Assembly: GCA_007128345.1 (NCBI GenBank)
Contig: SKXS01000024.1
Location: forward strand, 1-34,284
From: Spirochaetia bacterium
Lineage (GTDB): Bacteria; Spirochaetota; Spirochaetia; PWKH01
Direction: 5' to 3'
DNA: 34,284 nt
The translations under genes and the position numbers were made by a program. Below are positions 30,986-34,284 of this stretch, in pieces; within the stretch, counting starts at the first letter, position 1, and every line of letters begins with the position of its first letter. Below the pieces are notes generated by a model. The model did not search any database. It was not told where the DNA came from and saw only the letters and a program-made list of their open reading frames with translations.

Positions 30986-31620
30986 ACGACTGCAGCGAGC
31001 CGCTGCGCCTGGGTGCGCATGAAGCGGGAAAAGCCCTTGGGCCGACGGTCTTCACTGTCATCCGAGACAATTTTTACGATTACCAGGGGCACATGACGGC
31101 GCTCACAGACATAGGCAACGGAAAAACTCTCCATATCAACTGCGGCTATGCCGTTCCACGCAGAGCTCCCAAAGAGGCGGGCTTTATCATGGGGGGTAAA
31201 GAACCTGTCTCCCGATGCTATCCCGCAGCCGTCACGGGGCCTCCCGCCTGCCGCATCAGATACCACACGGGCAAGCCGTGCCCCCCACGGATGGGATAGT
31301 GCACTGCGCATGGGAACAGGCTCCCGGGATCCCAATGACGGATTGAGGAAGCTGTCGGCATCTGAAGCCCAATGGGGAATCACCATATCACCTACGGAAA
31401 GTGCAGGGTCTGCTCCACCGCATATGCCCAGGTGGAGCACCGCCTCGGGGGCGCATGCATGGAGGCACTCCTGGATTGAGAGCGCACTGTGCACCTTCCC
31501 GGTTCCAAGGCAGCAGACAAAGAGATCTTCAGCCAGGGAAATCAGGCCCTCACCCACCTCCACGCCTGGCGGCATGAGCCCCTGAAGCTCACCTGCCATA
31601 GCTGCGGTCACGAGAATCAT
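30958..31620 (-). CDS. MTA/SAH nucleosidase-like phosphorylase-family protein
   Basis: A 220-residue protein of the PNP/UDP phosphorylase family. Seen: MILVTAAMAGELQGL (start), LGTGKVHSALSIQ, GICGGADPALSVGDMVIP (68-85), GIASGDRFF (132-140), and AVDMESFSVAYVCERRHVP followed by IVKIVSDDSED. The D-MES and SDDSED pair is the nucleosidase pattern (MTAN has VEMEG and SDxAD). It may cleave methylthioadenosine/S-adenosylhomocysteine, or futalosine (MqnB) in the alternative menaquinone pathway; I cannot decide. It begins with ATG overlapping the pyridoxal-kinase stop by four bases (ATGA), so the two are co-translated. Confidence 0.82.
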   Translation of the reverse strand: MILVTAAMAGELQGLMPPGVEVGEGLISLAEDLFVCCLGTGKVHSALSIQECLHACAPEAVLHLGICGGADPALSVGDMVIPHWASDADSFLNPSLGSREPVPMRSALSHPWGARLARVVSDAAGGRPRDGCGIASGDRFFTPHDKARLFGSSAWNGIAAVDMESFSVAYVCERRHVPLVIVKIVSDDSEDRRPKGFSRFMRTQAQRLAAVVHACRRLAR

Positions 31621-32504
31621 AGGGGTACTTCCAGTTCTTCGAACTCAGCATGCTCAGGAAGTTCGTGGATCATGGGAATAACCCGCTCAAGGAGGATTCC
31701 CTCCCTGCGCGGAACTTCCGACTCCATGCTCACCCGCAGCGCCGCCTGTACCACCTCCGCTGCGTGGAAGGCAGCCTTCGGCAGGGAATTCCCATGCAGT
31801 ATGGATCCGGTCATGACGCTTGCAAAGAGGTCTCCTGTTCCGGGGTATGATGCAGGCACATACGGATGCTCAGTCCGCCAGTGCCTATTGCTTCGGCTGT
31901 CACGGATGTACACGCCGCAGAGATTCTCCCTGCCTTTCACCGGAACGCCGGTCAGCACGGCTTGGGACGGACCCATTCCGGTGAGTCTGCAAAGCCAGTC
32001 AGCCACTTCCTCTTCCGTGAGCAGCGGTCTCCACGGTTCATCCAGCAGCAGTGCCGCCTCGGTCACGTTCGGGGTAATCACGTCTGCCTGGGAAGCAAGC
32101 TCCTTCATCCTGGCTATGAGGCTTCCGTCAACTGGGCCGTAGGGTTCCCCGTCATCTCCGAGCACAGGATCAACGACTACCAGGGTATGTGCATCGGCGC
32201 ACCGGGAGATCAGGCCGGAGACCAGTTCGGTCTGACGGTAGGAACCCAGAAATCCGCTGTACACGCAGGAAAACAGGAGCCCGAGGGAACTCCAGTGATC
32301 TATGATGGCGCCCATCTCCTCAGTGAGGTCCCGGTAGACATAGCCGCTGAATCCGTCGGTCTGGGTTGAGAGCAGCGCAGTCGGCAGCGGACACACCTGT
32401 ATGCCCATAGATGAAAGCACGGGGAGCACTACCGTCAGCGATGCTTTTCCGAATCCTGAGATATCATGCACCGCCGCAAGCCTGGGAATCTCTTTACTGA
32501 TCAT
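31617..32504 (-). CDS. pdxK: Pyridoxal/pyridoxamine kinase (PfkB/ribokinase-like)
   Basis: Phosphorylates pyridoxal, pyridoxine or pyridoxamine with ATP to salvage vitamin B6. 295 residues. Seen: AVHDISGFGKASLTVVLPVL (10-29, substrate-binding start), PLPTALLSTQTDGF (typical PdxK/PdxY), VVDPVLGDDGEPYGP, VITPNVTEAALLLD, and SYPGTGDLFASVMTG (anion hole and catalytic Asp). Its family is close to ThiD, but the TQTDGFSG block and length favour PdxK/PdxY. The ATG at 32504 has GGAGA ahead; an in-frame ATG at 32567 would run through the promoter. It is divergent from the phosphohexomutase gene. Confidence 0.9.
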   Translation of the reverse strand: MISKEIPRLAAVHDISGFGKASLTVVLPVLSSMGIQVCPLPTALLSTQTDGFSGYVYRDLTEEMGAIIDHWSSLGLLFSCVYSGFLGSYRQTELVSGLISRCADAHTLVVVDPVLGDDGEPYGPVDGSLIARMKELASQADVITPNVTEAALLLDEPWRPLLTEEEVADWLCRLTGMGPSQAVLTGVPVKGRENLCGVYIRDSRSNRHWRTEHPYVPASYPGTGDLFASVMTGSILHGNSLPKAAFHAAEVVQAALRVSMESEVPRREGILLERVIPMIHELPEHAEFEELEVPL

Positions 32505-32534
32505 ATGCTTCTCTCCATGTGCACGAACGCAGGG

Positions 32535-32544
32535 TATAATACCA
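32535..32544. promoter_or_regulatory. Shared -10 region of the divergent pdxK and phosphohexomutase genes
   Basis: Minus strand: TGG plus TATTAT (32544-32536), an extended -10 box for pdxK. Plus strand: TATAAT (32535-32540), a possible -10 for the phosphohexomutase. The two overlap by five bases. Neither has a good -35 box. Confidence 0.5.
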
Positions 32545-32607
32545 CAGATGGTGTACAAAATCATCACCTTCTGGTACGCTTCATGTGGTTATCAACAGGA
32601 GGCATCA

Positions 32608-34284
32608 ATGCATACCATCCGATTGACCGATACCCCGCCTGCCGGCGAATCAGTGCTCGCATCCCTTGATGAGATGATCCTGTCAGCATCCGGCTGGAGG
32701 AAGGTGTTTGCCGCCGACCGCGATGAAGAGAGCATCTCATGGGAGATCACCCGGGAGGACGGCTACCTTGCAGGCCTGGCGGCACTGGTGTTTTCACGGT
32801 TCCTCCGAGAAGCAGATCCTGACGCCCGCATCCTCGTCCTTGCCATGGACGCACGTTTTACCGGCCCGGCCATAGCTGAATACATGTTCCGGGTATTTTC
32901 AGCACTCCAGTGGGAGGTGCGCTGCCTTTCCATAGCCCCTGTACCCGAAGTCATCGCATACCTCACCTCCGATGCTTCGATCAGCGGATGTGCATATATT
33001 TCGGCCAGCCACAATCCGGTGGGGCACAACGGGATGAAATTCATCGCCGCATCGGGGGTCATCGGGGGAAATGACTCTGCCAGGCTCATCAGATCCATGC
33101 GGGATGCCTGTACCAATGCGCATGCCCTGCAGGAGGTGCACACCTGCCTGCATCGTTCAGACAGCACATCCTGGGAGACCGCATGTCATGAGGAATCCGT
33201 ATGGAAGCAGCATGCAGAAGACGCATACCGCCAATTCATCGGCCTTACCGCGTCAGGCAGTTTCTGTACATGCACAGTTGATGATCTCTACAACCGGATC
33301 CGCTCATCGCTGAGCAGATCTCCCATGGGAATCGTCATCGACTTCAACGGGAGCGCGAGGACCCGTTCAATCGACGTGCAGCTGCTTGAAAGCATCGGTA
33401 TCCGCGTGCGTACCATCAATGAGAAACCCAGGCAAATTGCCCATCCAATCATCCCTGAAGGTGAAAACCTCATCCCCTGCGCCCGTGCGCTTGAAGAGGC
33501 CTGGAGGACGGACCCCTCCTTTTCCATGGGGTATCTCCCGGACAACGACGGGGACAGGGGGAACATCGTCATCATTGATGAGGCCACCGGAGAAGCGAAG
33601 CCCGTTGAAGCCCAGGAGCTTTTTGCTCTAGTTACAGTCTCAGAGCTCTCCTACCTGGTCCAGCAGGGGGTCACTGAAGGACTCGCCGTGGTGGTCAACG
33701 GTCCTACCTCCATGCGCATTGACGAGATAGCCCGCTTTTTCAATGCAGAGGTTTTCCGGTCTGAGGTAGGTGAAGCGAACGTTGTCGAACTGGCCCGAAT
33801 AAAACGCAGGGAAGGCTGCATTGTGCGCATCCTTGGGGAAGGGTCCAACGGAGGCAACATCACCCACCCATCGGTGGTTCGGGATCCATTGAACACCCTC
33901 CTCTCCCTGGTTAAGCTGCTTGCCCTGCGGGACACCCCGAACAGCAGGGGACTGGCAGGCATCTGGAGGGATGCCGCCGGCCTCACTGGTCCGTTTCCTC
34001 AGATACACACGCTCCAAGATATACCGGCAACCCTGCCTGCGTACATAACGACAGGAGTAACCGAAGAACGTGCGCTCATGCATCTGTCAACGCGTGACCA
34101 GTCAAGCCTCAAGGCCGAATACGAGCGGCTCTTCCTGGAAGCTTGGGAGAGGGAGCGGGATCTCTTCAGGGAACAGTTCGGCATATGCTCATGGAAAGCG
34201 GTGCAGTATGAAGGCACTGCCGCCCGTGACGGCATTGGGCCGGGCAGCCGATCCCAGGAGGCATCCGGAGGATTGAAAATCATC
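32608..34284 (+). CDS. Phosphohexomutase (phosphoglucomutase/phosphomannomutase family), cut by window end
   Basis: At least 559 codons without a stop; the 3' end lies outside the window. Interconverts 1- and 6-phosphates of a hexose (glucose, mannose or glucosamine). Seen: active-site phosphoserine loop SASHNPVGHNGMKF (132-145, Ser134), metal-binding loop DNDGDRGN (312-319; D312, D314, D316), sugar-binding loop GEGSNGG (410-416), where most relatives have GExSGH. The substrate is uncertain; GEGSNGG is characteristic of a spirochaete-type long form in my view, not a standard PgcA. The ATG has AGGAGG five bases ahead. It might work with manA in mannose metabolism. Confidence 0.9.
   Translation, partial: MHTIRLTDTPPAGESVLASLDEMILSASGWRKVFAADRDEESISWEITREDGYLAGLAALVFSRFLREADPDARILVLAMDARFTGPAIAEYMFRVFSALQWEVRCLSIAPVPEVIAYLTSDASISGCAYISASHNPVGHNGMKFIAASGVIGGNDSARLIRSMRDACTNAHALQEVHTCLHRSDSTSWETACHEESVWKQHAEDAYRQFIGLTASGSFCTCTVDDLYNRIRSSLSRSPMGIVIDFNGSARTRSIDVQLLESIGIRVRTINEKPRQIAHPIIPEGENLIPCARALEEAWRTDPSFSMGYLPDNDGDRGNIVIIDEATGEAKPVEAQELFALVTVSELSYLVQQGVTEGLAVVVNGPTSMRIDEIARFFNAEVFRSEVGEANVVELARIKRREGCIVRILGEGSNGGNITHPSVVRDPLNTLLSLVKLLALRDTPNSRGLAGIWRDAAGLTGPFPQIHTLQDIPATLPAYITTGVTEERALMHLSTRDQSSLKAEYERLFLEAWERERDLFREQFGICSWKAVQYEGTAARDGIGPGSRSQEASGGLKII

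Noticed and set aside
31489..32142. 217-codon plus-strand frame over pdxK
   Set aside because: Fully inside the nucleosidase and pdxK genes, low-complexity Ser/Arg/Pro protein, no ribosome site.

Overview
The window is 34 kb of GC-rich, densely packed bacterial chromosome that looks like a free-living or commensal member of the Spirochaetota (order Spirochaetales). This assignment rests on content: a long PPi-type phosphofructokinase of the spirochaete kind, a TrpR/YerC-family regulator beside a zinc-ribbon small protein and murC, an ApbE protein with a spirochaete-like lipobox (IINC), a PorV/FadL-like outer-membrane protein, and an archaeal-type cytidylate kinase next to yicC. I see no phage, transposase, CRISPR array, rRNA or tRNA gene. 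Species cannot be named from sequence alone.

Layout. 1-5.3 kb: asnS (+), then on the minus strand an orphan LuxR-type regulator with a small exported and a small membrane protein, and a manA-yaiI-nitroreductase operon. 5.3-11.7 kb: pfp (+); on the minus strand an acyl-CoA ligase, YhbY and an Fe-type alcohol dehydrogenase, and a LMW-phosphatase/fructosamine-kinase pair that looks like a protein-deglycation operon. 11.8-17.0 kb (+): folC, a possible small overlapping gene, an RqcH/NFACT protein, a Memo-family protein, and a membrane protein with a kinase-like remnant. 17.0-21.2 kb (-): a zinc-ribbon protein, murC, yicC, cmk, a small acidic protein and miaA. 21.3-22.8 kb: TrpR-like regulator (+) and an outer-membrane barrel (-).

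22.8-29.8 kb is the most interesting part. A polyprenyl diphosphate synthase, a type II NADH dehydrogenase fused to a DoxX-like membrane domain, an ApbE flavin transferase lipoprotein, an EcfT-like membrane protein, a Gx-family membrane protein, a NusG-domain-II protein and an exported protein with three FMN-binding repeats (three SGVT flavinylation-type motifs exactly 125 residues apart) lie side by side. This matches, part for part, the flavin-based extracellular electron transfer module known from Listeria (DmkB, Ndh2, FmnB/ApbE, EetB, EetA, PplA), here in a diderm spirochaete with changed architecture. ndh2 and apbE face away from each other and share one overlapping -35 box.

29.9-34.3 kb: a patatin-like lipase (+), a pdxK-nucleosidase operon (-) and a phosphohexomutase (+) that runs off the end of the window.

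A second theme is regulatory: at least five genes (manA, the LMW phosphatase, the TrpR-like gene, apbE, patatin) have a sigma-70-type promoter whose -10 box ends only 6-8 bases before the ATG, with no Shine-Dalgarno sequence. This predicts leaderless mRNAs. Genes with a longer leader have a clear Shine-Dalgarno sequence.
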